Of a stretch of 64,000 bases of DNA, positions 14,387 to 22,385 are shown one piece after another. The notes beneath the pieces are model-generated. The model was given only the letters and a program-made list of their open reading frames with translations, was not told where the DNA came from and did no database searches. A program made the translations under genes and the position numbers. Within the stretch, counting starts at the first letter, position 1; every line of letters starts with the position of its first letter. The DNA comes from an uncultured Bacteroidota bacterium (GTDB lineage: Bacteria; Bacteroidota; Bacteroidia; Flavobacteriales; Flavobacteriaceae): NCBI GenBank assembly GCA_902512755.1, contig CABXKB010000001.1, positions 80,356 to 144,355 on the forward strand, written 5' to 3'.

Positions 14387-16795
14387 TTAAAATTTAAAAT
14401 TATAAGTTACAGAAGGAATAATTCCAAATATGGATAAACGAATGGCTTCAGTTTGTCTGGTTTCCCAATTTCTTTGGAAACGAATATTTGCTGCATTTTG
14501 CCTATTGTAAGCATTAAATATGCTAAAAACCCATTGGCCAGAAAATGCTTTTTCTTTTCGATTATGGTTATAAATGGCTGAAAGGTCTAGACGATGGTAA
14601 TTTGGTAGTCTACTGCTATTTCTATTTTCGTAATTCGGTATTGAAAAGATCATAAACTCGTATTGTGCTTCAGGGTAGGTGACGGGTTGTCCTGTTTGGA
14701 ATAAAAAATTAGCATTAAAATCCCATTTCTTATTAAGTTTAAAATTTGAAGTAATTGATATATCATGAGTTTTATCAAAAGGGGTAAAGTACCAATTCCC
14801 CATATTTATACCAACTTCTGAGGAAGATCTACCTGGCGTTCTTTGTTCAGATCTAGATAAAGTGTAAGAAACCCATCCTGTCAATTTTCCTTCGTTTTTT
14901 CTAATCAAAAGCTCTAACCCTTTAGCTTTTGCTTCACCATTCAATAAAACTTGTTCTATGGCATTATTTGCAATTAATTCAGCTCCATCAATGTAGTCCA
15001 ATCTATTTTGAATTGATTTATGAAAAACTTCAAATTCAAGATTATATTTATTAGAGTTAAATGTTTTAAAATAGCCTATTGCAAATTGATCTAGTATTTG
15101 TGGATCTATAAACTTTCCACTCGGTGCCCAGATATCGATTGGTGTAGGGGAGTTAGTATTAGAAATCAAATGCAGGTATTGAACCATACGATTGTAACTC
15201 GCCTTGAAAGACTGGTAGGGTTTGTTTTGATATGCCAAAGCGACACGAGGTTCAAAGTAGAAAAAGTTTTTTAATACAGTACCTTTTTCATAGTCTATTT
15301 CACCTGTAGGTTCTGCCCCTTGATAAAGTTTTAATGCCGAGTTATATAATATTGGATTGTCATTGGCATAGGTGTTTAGCTTTTGTCCCAGACGAATAAA
15401 ATTACTTAGTCTTCCTCCTAACTGAAGACTTGTCTTAGAACTCAATTGATAATTAATACCAGTATAAAGAGAGCTTTCTAGGGCGTATTTATCAGTCAAT
15501 TTATTTGTTTGAATTTGAGATTCCTCTTTTGTTGGTTCAATTAAACCTGGATCAAACTTATAGTAGATACTATTTAGCCCGTATTCCAATTTTATTTTTT
15601 CGGATAAATAGTGCTTAAAATCGTATTTCAAATTAAAATTTACGATACTTGAATTCCATTCAAAATCAGCAAAGCTAAAATCTAGTCTGTAATCGTAATC
15701 TGAATATATAAGAGATAAATTTGAAAACAATTGATTTGAGAATAGATGATTCCAGCGAAAATTTGCGACAGAATTACCATAGGCATTATTGAATAAGTTT
15801 GAGATATCAAATACATCTCTTCCAAAATACCCTGAAAGAAAAAGATTATTTGTATTATTAAGTGTATAGCTAAGTTTGGTGTTTAAATCATAGAAATATG
15901 CCTTGTTGTCTTTTACACTTTCTATTAATGGTAAAAACAGATGCACATAGCTGCTTCTTCCGCCTATAAGAAATGATCCTTTTTCTTTCTTTAGAGGCCC
16001 TTCAAGCAACAAACGGCTAGAAATTAAACCTACCCCACCTTGAGCACTAAAATCATTGCTATTTCCATCTTTTTGATAAATATTTAATACAGAGGAGACC
16101 CGACCACCATAATTAGCAGGAATGCCTCCTTTATAAAGTTTAATGTCTTTTATTGCATCAGGATTGAATACAGAGAAAAATCCAAAAAGATGTGAAGAAT
16201 TAAAAATAATAGCCTCATCAAGTAAGATTAAGTTTTGATCAGCTGCACCTCCTCTAACATTAAATCCAGATGCCCCCTCACCACCATTTGTAACTCCTGG
16301 AAGAAGAGTAATTGACTTGATTATATCAACCTCTCCAAGAGCTGCTGGTATTTTTTTAATGGTTTTAATAGCCAATGAATTCACACTCATTTGAGGACTT
16401 TTAAGGTTCAGTCGTTCAATATTATCATTTACTATGACCTCATCTAATTGATCAACCTCTGGAATAAGTTTTATGTTGTATGTTAGATCTTCAGTCAAAC
16501 TTATTTTCTCCAACAAACTTTTAAACCCTAAATAGCTAATTAATAGTTTTTGTTCACCTTTTGGAATACTAATAGAATAAAATCCATATTCGTTTGTTGA
16601 AGCGCCAAGGTTCAAATCGGGTAACAAAACGTTGACGCCAATCAGAGTTTCGTTATTTTCAATATCTGAGATATATCCACTAAGGGTGATCTTTTCTTGG
16701 CTATATATAATTGAGGTTTTAAAACAAACAACTGTCAATAATAAGTAAGTATAAAGCCCCCAATTATTAAATGGTTTGATTAGTTTCAGATTCAT
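14387..16795 (-). CDS. TonB-dependent receptor with carboxypeptidase-regulatory-like N-terminal domain
   Basis: This 802-residue outer-membrane transporter has a signal peptide (to about residue 33), a CarboxypepD_reg-like domain (about 35-115, ITLSGYISDIENNETLIGVN ... NEYGFYSISIPKGEQ), and a plug domain with GGEGASGFNVRGGAADQNLI and DEAIIFNSSHLFGFFSVFNP. The 22-strand-type barrel ends in the expected aromatic terminus SVTYNFKF. It takes up an unknown ligand using TonB energy. The ATG at 16795 is preferred; an in-frame TTG at 16813 adds six residues. The DUF4249 lipoprotein gene follows 2 bp downstream, and an outer-membrane protein and an M28 peptidase are encoded upstream. Confidence 0.93.
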   Translation of the reverse strand: MNLKLIKPFNNWGLYTYLLLTVVCFKTSIIYSQEKITLSGYISDIENNETLIGVNVLLPDLNLGASTNEYGFYSISIPKGEQKLLISYLGFKSLLEKISLTEDLTYNIKLIPEVDQLDEVIVNDNIERLNLKSPQMSVNSLAIKTIKKIPAALGEVDIIKSITLLPGVTNGGEGASGFNVRGGAADQNLILLDEAIIFNSSHLFGFFSVFNPDAIKDIKLYKGGIPANYGGRVSSVLNIYQKDGNSNDFSAQGGVGLISSRLLLEGPLKKEKGSFLIGGRSSYVHLFLPLIESVKDNKAYFYDLNTKLSYTLNNTNNLFLSGYFGRDVFDISNLFNNAYGNSVANFRWNHLFSNQLFSNLSLIYSDYDYRLDFSFADFEWNSSIVNFNLKYDFKHYLSEKIKLEYGLNSIYYKFDPGLIEPTKEESQIQTNKLTDKYALESSLYTGINYQLSSKTSLQLGGRLSNFIRLGQKLNTYANDNPILYNSALKLYQGAEPTGEIDYEKGTVLKNFFYFEPRVALAYQNKPYQSFKASYNRMVQYLHLISNTNSPTPIDIWAPSGKFIDPQILDQFAIGYFKTFNSNKYNLEFEVFHKSIQNRLDYIDGAELIANNAIEQVLLNGEAKAKGLELLIRKNEGKLTGWVSYTLSRSEQRTPGRSSSEVGINMGNWYFTPFDKTHDISITSNFKLNKKWDFNANFLFQTGQPVTYPEAQYEFMIFSIPNYENRNSSRLPNYHRLDLSAIYNHNRKEKAFSGQWVFSIFNAYNRQNAANIRFQRNWETRQTEAIRLSIFGIIPSVTYNFKF

Positions 16796-16854
16796 AGATT
16801 TTTTTAAATACAAATATTCATTTGGCTTTTACTTAATTATAAAAAATTAGATTA

Positions 16855-17496
16855 TTAGAATGCAAGACCAAAACCAACATTTCCAATTAGAATACCGCCT
16901 TGGATAAGACCAGGAATTGGAGGCCTTTCTTCTGAAAAACTTTGAGTAATTCCATTAGAAGTTGACGTAAAATTTATAGTATCAGGTAAATTACCTAATC
17001 CAAATCCTACTTCAAAGCGAAAGTAAAACTTACCTCCGGTTTTTACGCCTAATTTTATATTGGTCGTTTTAAAATTTAAATCTGTTGAACCTGAACCAGC
17101 TTCAGTAATTCCACCATTTTTAAAGGCTAGATTAAAAAAAGTGAGATCAGCATCAAATTTGGCTTGACCTAAAGAAATGAAAAAGCCGTTTCCTTTTTGA
17201 TTAAAATAGAAATTAGCGCCGTACTCAAAGTAAGAGAATAACTCTACCTCATCGGGCGGAATTTTTAGCCTACTATAGTCAAGATAGGTTGAAACACGAT
17301 TCCCCAACATAGGAAGTAAAACTTCTCCATTAAGCCCTATAACATTTGGAATCCCAATCTTAAAACCAATATTTATACGTTTTATTCTTGTGCTGTCTAA
17401 GATTTTATTTTCAGTTTCAACTAATTGAGAATGACAAATAGTTGAATTAAAAAAAAAGAACATTAGTAAAATTCCATAAATTGAAATGGTCTTCAT
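16855..17496 (-). CDS. Outer-membrane beta-barrel-like protein of unknown function
   Basis: The 213-residue product has a signal peptide of about 23 residues (ILLMFFFFNSTICHSQ). Amphipathic strands alternate with glycine and aromatic residues (INIGFKIGIPNVIGLNGEVL, YGANFYFNQKGNGFFISLGQ, FYFRFEVGFGLGNLPDTINF). The chain ends IGNVGFGLAF, with a terminal Phe as usual for outer-membrane barrels. No family name can be given. It lies 14 bp after the M28 peptidase gene and 41 bp before the receptor gene, so it probably belongs to the same envelope system. Confidence 0.65.
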   Translation of the reverse strand: MKTISIYGILLMFFFFNSTICHSQLVETENKILDSTRIKRINIGFKIGIPNVIGLNGEVLLPMLGNRVSTYLDYSRLKIPPDEVELFSYFEYGANFYFNQKGNGFFISLGQAKFDADLTFFNLAFKNGGITEAGSGSTDLNFKTTNIKLGVKTGGKFYFRFEVGFGLGNLPDTINFTSTSNGITQSFSEERPPIPGLIQGGILIGNVGFGLAF

Positions 17497-17510
17497 ATTG
17501 TTGGTTTAGT

Positions 17511-18488
17511 TTAATTTAATTTAATTCTATTTTTTCTATTTGCTAATTCCCAAGCAGTGTAGAAAATTAGCTTTGTTCTTTTTTCTAAAATCGAATAATT
17601 TATTTTATCTGGAGTATCAGTTGGCTTATGATAGTCCTCATGAGTTCCACTAAAGTAAAAAATAACAGGTATATTTTTTTTAGCAAAATTATAATGATCA
17701 CTTCGGTAGTAAAATCGATTAGGATCTTTTTCATTATTATATGTGTAATCCAATTCTAATTGAATGTATTTGTCATTTGTAACTTCAGAAATATCATGAA
17801 GTTCTTGACTTAATTTGTCAGCTCCAATGAGATAAATATAATTAGGATCAGCTGTTTCCCGTTTTGGATTAATTCGACCAATCATATCAATATTTAAATT
17901 GGCAACAGTATTTTCAATTGGATATAGGGGGTTTTCAGTATAGTACTTTGACCCTAAAAGCCCTTTTTCCTCTCCTGTCACATGAAGAAAAACTAAGCTC
18001 CTTTTTGGTCCATTTCCTTCATTTTCAGCCTTCTTAAATGCTTCAGCTATTTCTAGCAAGGCTACATTCCCAGTTCCATCATCATCTGCACCATTATTTA
18101 TTTCACCATTATTATCAATTCCTATATGATCAAGATGTGCAGAGATCACTATGTGTTGATCGGGGTATTTTGATCCCTTTATTATTGCAGCTACGTTTTC
18201 AGTTTCAACTTTTTTTCCTTTAATGTTCAATGTCATTGGCTGCAAGTAATTTTGAGTTCTATCAGCCCTATTAATACCAGCTGTTATGTAAAAATTTTGC
18301 AAAAAATCAACAGCTCTTTTTTGACCTATAGTTCCTGTTTCTCTTCCTTGAAAATAATCTGAAGAATAAACATATAAATTCTCCATTAGTTCTTTTGCAG
18401 TTATAGTGTTGGCATAGTCAGAAACAATATTACTTTCTTGTGAAATACTGATTTTAGCTATAAATAAAAGTATTATCGTTAAACGCAT
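17511..18488 (-). CDS. M28 family zinc metallopeptidase, exported
   Basis: This 325-residue aminopeptidase-type enzyme has a signal peptide (MRLTIILLFIAKISIS). The co-catalytic zinc ligands are readable in order: His in VISAHLDHIG, the bridging Asp in NGADDDGTGN, Glu-Glu in HVTGEEKGLLGS, Asp in NIDMIGR, and His in GTHEDYHKPTDTPDKI. It is expected to trim N-terminal amino acids in the periplasm or outside the cell. It follows the DUF3050 gene by 17 bp and precedes an outer-membrane protein and a TonB receptor pair, suggesting cleavage of a peptide that is then imported. Confidence 0.92.
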   Translation of the reverse strand: MRLTIILLFIAKISISQESNIVSDYANTITAKELMENLYVYSSDYFQGRETGTIGQKRAVDFLQNFYITAGINRADRTQNYLQPMTLNIKGKKVETENVAAIIKGSKYPDQHIVISAHLDHIGIDNNGEINNGADDDGTGNVALLEIAEAFKKAENEGNGPKRSLVFLHVTGEEKGLLGSKYYTENPLYPIENTVANLNIDMIGRINPKRETADPNYIYLIGADKLSQELHDISEVTNDKYIQLELDYTYNNEKDPNRFYYRSDHYNFAKKNIPVIFYFSGTHEDYHKPTDTPDKINYSILEKRTKLIFYTAWELANRKNRIKLN

Positions 18489-18505
18489 CTTAAAATTTAA
18501 TTAGA

Positions 18506-19303
18506 CTATTTTATTGAAATTAATGATTGTTTATTTTCTAAATAAGCTAGTATACCATCCCATAGCTTTATTCTTAATTCTAGAGCTTGTTTTGAATAGA
18601 TTAAAACCTCATCCCATTTTTTATAATCTTGAGCACAAAGATGCTGAATCATCTCTATTGACATCGGTCCATGCTCCCCAGAATCTACTTCTATATGACG
18701 TTCAAAATAATAGATTAGATCTTCTAGATCTTCTCCTTGAGAAATCTTCAAGTTTTTAATAATTTCAATAAACATATGAGGTATTAAATCTTCTCTTCCA
18801 AAAGTAAAAACAGCAGCAATTAAATGAGTTTTATTAGAGTAAACAACCTCAAAGGTGAATTCTAAAAAGTTTTTAATATGTAGGGGAAGGGGAGCTTTAT
18901 TTAAAATATTTGAAATACTTTCTCCAGTATTAATGGCCTCAATGATCTCATCAATATTTTTTGTACTTGCTCCAAGGGAATTCATCGCTTCAAGATACAT
19001 TTCAAAATGACTCATGGGAATGCCCTTTCTATTTAGATCTGACTCTTCTCCCCAAACAATTTCATTTATAAGTCGTGAAGCTTTTGGATAACCAGAGGGG
19101 CGCCAAGGAATCTCATTACAACTCAATAGATTTTGCAATTGTTTAAGTAAAGACATGAAGTCCCAAACAGCAAACACATGGTTTTCCATAAAGGATTGAA
19201 TGTCTTTTATAGAATTTATAGATTTATAAACAGGGTGGTGTTTAAGTTTCTCCCTAAGCGGAAGGAGTTCTTGCTCTAGTCTTTCAATCATCTTCAAAAG
19301 CAT
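18506..19303 (-). CDS. DUF3050 family protein (heme-oxygenase-like fold)
   Basis: The 265-residue helical protein matches DUF3050: NHVFAVWDFMSLLKQLQ near residue 41, IPWRPSGYPKASRLINEIVW, and FERHIEVDSGEHGPMSIEM near residue 208. The family has a heme-oxygenase-like fold. The acidic and His residues in MENHVFAVWDF and FERHIEVDSGEHG are placed like metal ligands of heme-oxygenase-like diiron enzymes, so an oxidase function is possible but is my inference. ATG 19303 was used; ATG 19291 is also in frame. It is the first gene of the minus-strand run and is divergent from the LysE-type exporter gene. Confidence 0.82.
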   Translation of the reverse strand: MLLKMIERLEQELLPLREKLKHHPVYKSINSIKDIQSFMENHVFAVWDFMSLLKQLQNLLSCNEIPWRPSGYPKASRLINEIVWGEESDLNRKGIPMSHFEMYLEAMNSLGASTKNIDEIIEAINTGESISNILNKAPLPLHIKNFLEFTFEVVYSNKTHLIAAVFTFGREDLIPHMFIEIIKNLKISQGEDLEDLIYYFERHIEVDSGEHGPMSIEMIQHLCAQDYKKWDEVLIYSKQALELRIKLWDGILAYLENKQSLISIK

Positions 19304-19341
19304 TATATTGGGGTGTAAATATATTGATAAATTTGCCTTTT

Positions 19342-19953
19342 ATGGAGCAAAACACAATTTTCCTCTTTCTTATTACTTCAGTAACTTTAACACTTTTCCC
19401 TGGACCAGATATAATGTATGTTATTTCCACTAGTCTAGCGAAAGGCTGGAGAAAAGGAATCCTTTTAAGCCTAGGGCTTTGTTCAGGTTTAGTTGTACAC
19501 ACTCTAATTGTTGTTTTAGGGCTTGGAAATATAATGCAAGCTTTTCCGCAAGCAATTCGAGTTATTGAATTATTTGGAGCCTCCTACTTGTTATTTATAG
19601 CTTATCGTCTTTTAAAAAACAGTAATCAAATTGAAGGCACCTCTTCTAAAAAAGAGATTTCAGAACGTCTTTTTTTTACAGGACTTTTAATGAACTTGAG
19701 TAACCCCAAGGTGACTCTTTTTTTTATTAGTTTTTTTCCAGGATTTATTTTTTCAGAATTTCTTTCTTATGAGTTTCAATTTTTAATTTTAGGTGCAATC
19801 TTTTTTATTCAAGCACTTATAATATTTATATTAACCACTATTGTTGCATATCGACTAGGTCAAAATTTCAAATTTTACAATAAACAATTGTTATGGAATA
19901 AAATTCAAGCAACTGTTTTATTCATTATTTCGATTATTTTAATATATCCTTAA
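19342..19953 (+). CDS. LysE/RhtB family amino acid exporter
   Basis: This 203-residue inner-membrane protein has about six hydrophobic helices. The N-terminal signature LTLFPGPDIMYVISTSLAKG is the LysE family hallmark, and GLLMNLSNPKVTLFFISFFP follows at about residue 111. Family members export amino acids or derivatives such as homoserine lactone or threonine; the substrate is not predictable. The ATG at 19342 is chosen over an in-frame TTG at 19324. Nothing obvious follows in the 365 bp downstream except a degenerate coding remnant. Confidence 0.9.
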   Translation: MEQNTIFLFLITSVTLTLFPGPDIMYVISTSLAKGWRKGILLSLGLCSGLVVHTLIVVLGLGNIMQAFPQAIRVIELFGASYLLFIAYRLLKNSNQIEGTSSKKEISERLFFTGLLMNLSNPKVTLFFISFFPGFIFSEFLSYEFQFLILGAIFFIQALIIFILTTIVAYRLGQNFKFYNKQLLWNKIQATVLFIISIILIYP

Positions 19954-20014
19954 ATTAATTAATACTGTCAAGCTTATTTAATGCCCTAGAGATGCTTTGC
20001 AGTCATTCAAACCA

Positions 20015-20285
20015 ATGATTTCAACAAACGATAAGATTGCCTATTATCAGGTTTTATTAAAAGTTGGTATGACAAGGTAAATACCGCTTTTATCTTGGAT
20101 GTTACAGTTTTGATGGTACTATAAGAGGTGAAGGGGGGGGGGGTCCAATGGCACAAGATAAATTAATTGGTAATATGCCCACTGAAAAATTAATTTCTTA
20201 TTTCACTAATTGCAAAAAACTTCCAGAATCAATTGATGTATTAGCCTTCGAGAGTGCTTATAATTTTTCTCATAATTTATTATGA
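20015..20285 (+). pseudogene. Frame-disrupted coding remnant containing an 11-G tract
   Basis: Two plus-strand frames join end to end. 20015-20080 encodes MISTNDKIAYYQVLLKVGMT and stops, and 20073-20285, in another frame, encodes QGKYRFYLGCYSFDGTIRGE, four Gly and then PMAQDKLIGNMPTEKLISYF and more to a TGA. The second frame passes in phase through eleven consecutive G at 20133-20143. The composition looks protein-coding (few stops, charged/hydrophobic alternation), but I do not recognise the protein. It fills most of the otherwise empty gap 19954-20318. Confidence 0.35.
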
Positions 20286-20318
20286 AAAATTAAAAACTCG
20301 ATGAAGAAATTATTCTAA

Positions 20319-21740
20319 TTAAGAACTATTAAAACGCTTAATCAATCTTTTTTCCCAATATAAATATTCATTAAGATCTTGATTATTTATTTTAAAAAAC
20401 GGATATAATTCAGAATAACCCTTTTCTTTACTTAAAAGTGAATTTATAACTTCTGCAAATCCACAAAACTTTGGATAGCTTTTTGAACCAAAACCAAGAA
20501 CGGTATAATTTATCGATTTTAATTGTTTATATTTTTGAAATTGTAATTCAAACCGATTGGCATTAGATGGAGCTTCACCGTCTCCATAGGTTGATGTCAT
20601 TACAATAATTTTTTCTGCATTAGGGAAAATTTTATAATTATTTAAGCTACAAAAAGCCACCTTATTATTTTCTTTCTTTAGTTTTTTTAATAATCTTTTT
20701 ACGAACTGGTAAGTATTGCCTGTTTCTGAGCCATATAGTATAATAACTTTAGCTTCATTTAAATTATTTTTAGAAAATTTAAGTAATGCCCAACTAGTTC
20801 TTGATGTAATGAAAAGCCCTGAAAAAATAAAAAATAAAAGCGATATTGCGGTAATTGTTAATAGAAAAGCGATGAACATATTACTTTCTCCTGTGTGAAT
20901 CCAATATGCCCAAGCTTTAATCAAATAAGGGACAGAATGAATATCTTCAGTTAATATGCTATTATCTCCCCGCTGAAAAATAATAGTACGATTTAATAAT
21001 TGAATTTTAAATGTATCATTTATTGAAGAAGAAAATGGATATATGACATTTTGGACTTTATTAAGGAATAAATCATCTAGGTCAATATATCTTTCACCTG
21101 CTTTATACTCATGCTTAATAGATTTATTGTAATCAAAGACATATAGCCTTTCTGTGGTCAGGTAAAACCCACTAATTGCAGTAATAAAAACAGGGATTAA
21201 AAACCATCTTCCAAGTTCGACATGAAGCTTTCGAAAAAATTGACTTTCTTTAAAAGGGCCAAATATTTTAGTTAAACCACCAATTTTCTTAAGCAATAAT
21301 ATAAATCCAGTGAGTGCAAGTAATACTGTTAAAAAAGAAATAAAACCCATTAGAAATCGCCCACTCTTTTTTAAAAATAAAGAACGATGCAAGTTCTTCA
21401 TGAAGTTAGATAAGCTTGATCTTGGTTTAACATTGTCTATTTTCTCTCCCGTTTCTGGATTAACATATACTGTTTCAAATCCTTTGGAAGTAACTCCTTG
21501 CACCACAACAAAGTTTTTTTCAGTTACTGATATTTTATAGACTTCTTCAAAGTTGTTTTGAAGAGCATGCATGGTGTTTTTGAGACTGATTTTATCAAGA
21601 CCAGAAATAGCTTCTTGCTTAGACTGGTCAACAAATGCTTCAATGCCCAGATAGGTTCCTGTGACTGATGCGATAATTAAAAAAATAGAAACACTTATCG
21701 CTAACAAGAAGTGAGTGCTTCTCCATATTCCTTTTATCAT
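20319..21740 (-). CDS. PepSY-associated membrane protein fused to a flavodoxin domain
   Basis: This 473-residue inner-membrane protein begins with a PepSY-type TM region (helices about 9-31, 131-150, 180-200, 290-310). Its conserved His residues in NLHRSLF, RKLHVELGRW and YWIHTGE are probable heme ligands. Residues from about 332 form a flavodoxin domain: ILYGSETGNTYQFVKRL and MTSTYGDGEAPSNANRF, then LGFGSKSYPKFCGFAEVI. Many relatives continue with an FAD/NAD(P) reductase domain; this one stops after the flavodoxin. It probably passes electrons across the membrane to reduce iron or a siderophore (inference from family and operon). Its ATG overlaps the DUF2271 gene stop by 4 nt. Confidence 0.88.
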   Translation of the reverse strand: MIKGIWRSTHFLLAISVSIFLIIASVTGTYLGIEAFVDQSKQEAISGLDKISLKNTMHALQNNFEEVYKISVTEKNFVVVQGVTSKGFETVYVNPETGEKIDNVKPRSSLSNFMKNLHRSLFLKKSGRFLMGFISFLTVLLALTGFILLLKKIGGLTKIFGPFKESQFFRKLHVELGRWFLIPVFITAISGFYLTTERLYVFDYNKSIKHEYKAGERYIDLDDLFLNKVQNVIYPFSSSINDTFKIQLLNRTIIFQRGDNSILTEDIHSVPYLIKAWAYWIHTGESNMFIAFLLTITAISLLFFIFSGLFITSRTSWALLKFSKNNLNEAKVIILYGSETGNTYQFVKRLLKKLKKENNKVAFCSLNNYKIFPNAEKIIVMTSTYGDGEAPSNANRFELQFQKYKQLKSINYTVLGFGSKSYPKFCGFAEVINSLLSKEKGYSELYPFFKINNQDLNEYLYWEKRLIKRFNSS

Positions 21741-22237
21741 TTTTCTGGAAATATGAATTTGATGTTTAGAATAAAACCATTTCCTTCATATGATTTCTTC
21801 AAACTTTCTTCATTTAATGCGACATTAATATCGTCAGGATAATATCCTTTATCTTCAACTGCAGTTTCGAATCGAAGATAATTAGCATTATCATAAAGTA
21901 ATTTGGGAATTTCAAGTTGTAGAATTCTCGTTTCTCCTCCAGATATTGTTGGGCCAGACACTCCTTCAATTAAAGGATAAAAGTCATCATCCAAGAATAA
22001 ATTGTTTGCCTTAAGATGTTTCCAAAAAGACTTCATCTCTGAGAACCAAGTTTTATCAGATCCTAAAACATAAATTGTTTTTAAATATATTTCTTCATTA
22101 TCTATTATTGAAATCGAAAAATACGCACCTTCACCTCGATAGTCAGTCATTTCAACCATACACTTCAAAGAAATCATTTCTTCGCTTTTTGGATAGCACA
22201 AGAAAACTACTAGAAAAATATAAAATAAAATTTTCAT
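21737..22237 (-). CDS. DUF2271 family exported protein
   Basis: The 166-residue product has a signal peptide (MKILFYIFLVVFLCYP). The mature part shows the DUF2271 layout: AYFSISIIDNEEIYLKTIYV, then WFSEMKSFWKHLK, and EGVSGPTISGGETRILQLEI. DUF2271 proteins are periplasmic, of unknown activity, and commonly sit next to PepSY-TM reductase genes, as here where the reading frames overlap by 4 nt. It therefore probably assists the same reductase. The family assignment rests on pattern, not on a profile search. Confidence 0.72.
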   Translation of the reverse strand: MKILFYIFLVVFLCYPKSEEMISLKCMVEMTDYRGEGAYFSISIIDNEEIYLKTIYVLGSDKTWFSEMKSFWKHLKANNLFLDDDFYPLIEGVSGPTISGGETRILQLEIPKLLYDNANYLRFETAVEDKGYYPDDINVALNEESLKKSYEGNGFILNIKFIFPEK

Positions 22238-22385
22238 TAATTCAAAAATATCAAGTTTTGATTAATTCTGTTTTTTTCTTCATCAAATTTATACCCATTA
22301 AGAATAAAAAATAAATCATTAAATTCTTTACGATTAAACAATAAGTATAATGTTTATATCTCAATGATTTATTACAAGTATTCAT

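Noticed and set aside
18038..18223. His/Leu-rich open frame antisense to the M28 peptidase gene
   Set aside because: It is a low-complexity shadow of the peptidase coding sequence without a start region or family resemblance.
20015..20285. Remnant as an Ada-type DNA-repair domain
   Set aside because: Only the first dozen residues (NDKIAYYQVLL) are suggestive; the zinc cysteines of Ada are absent.
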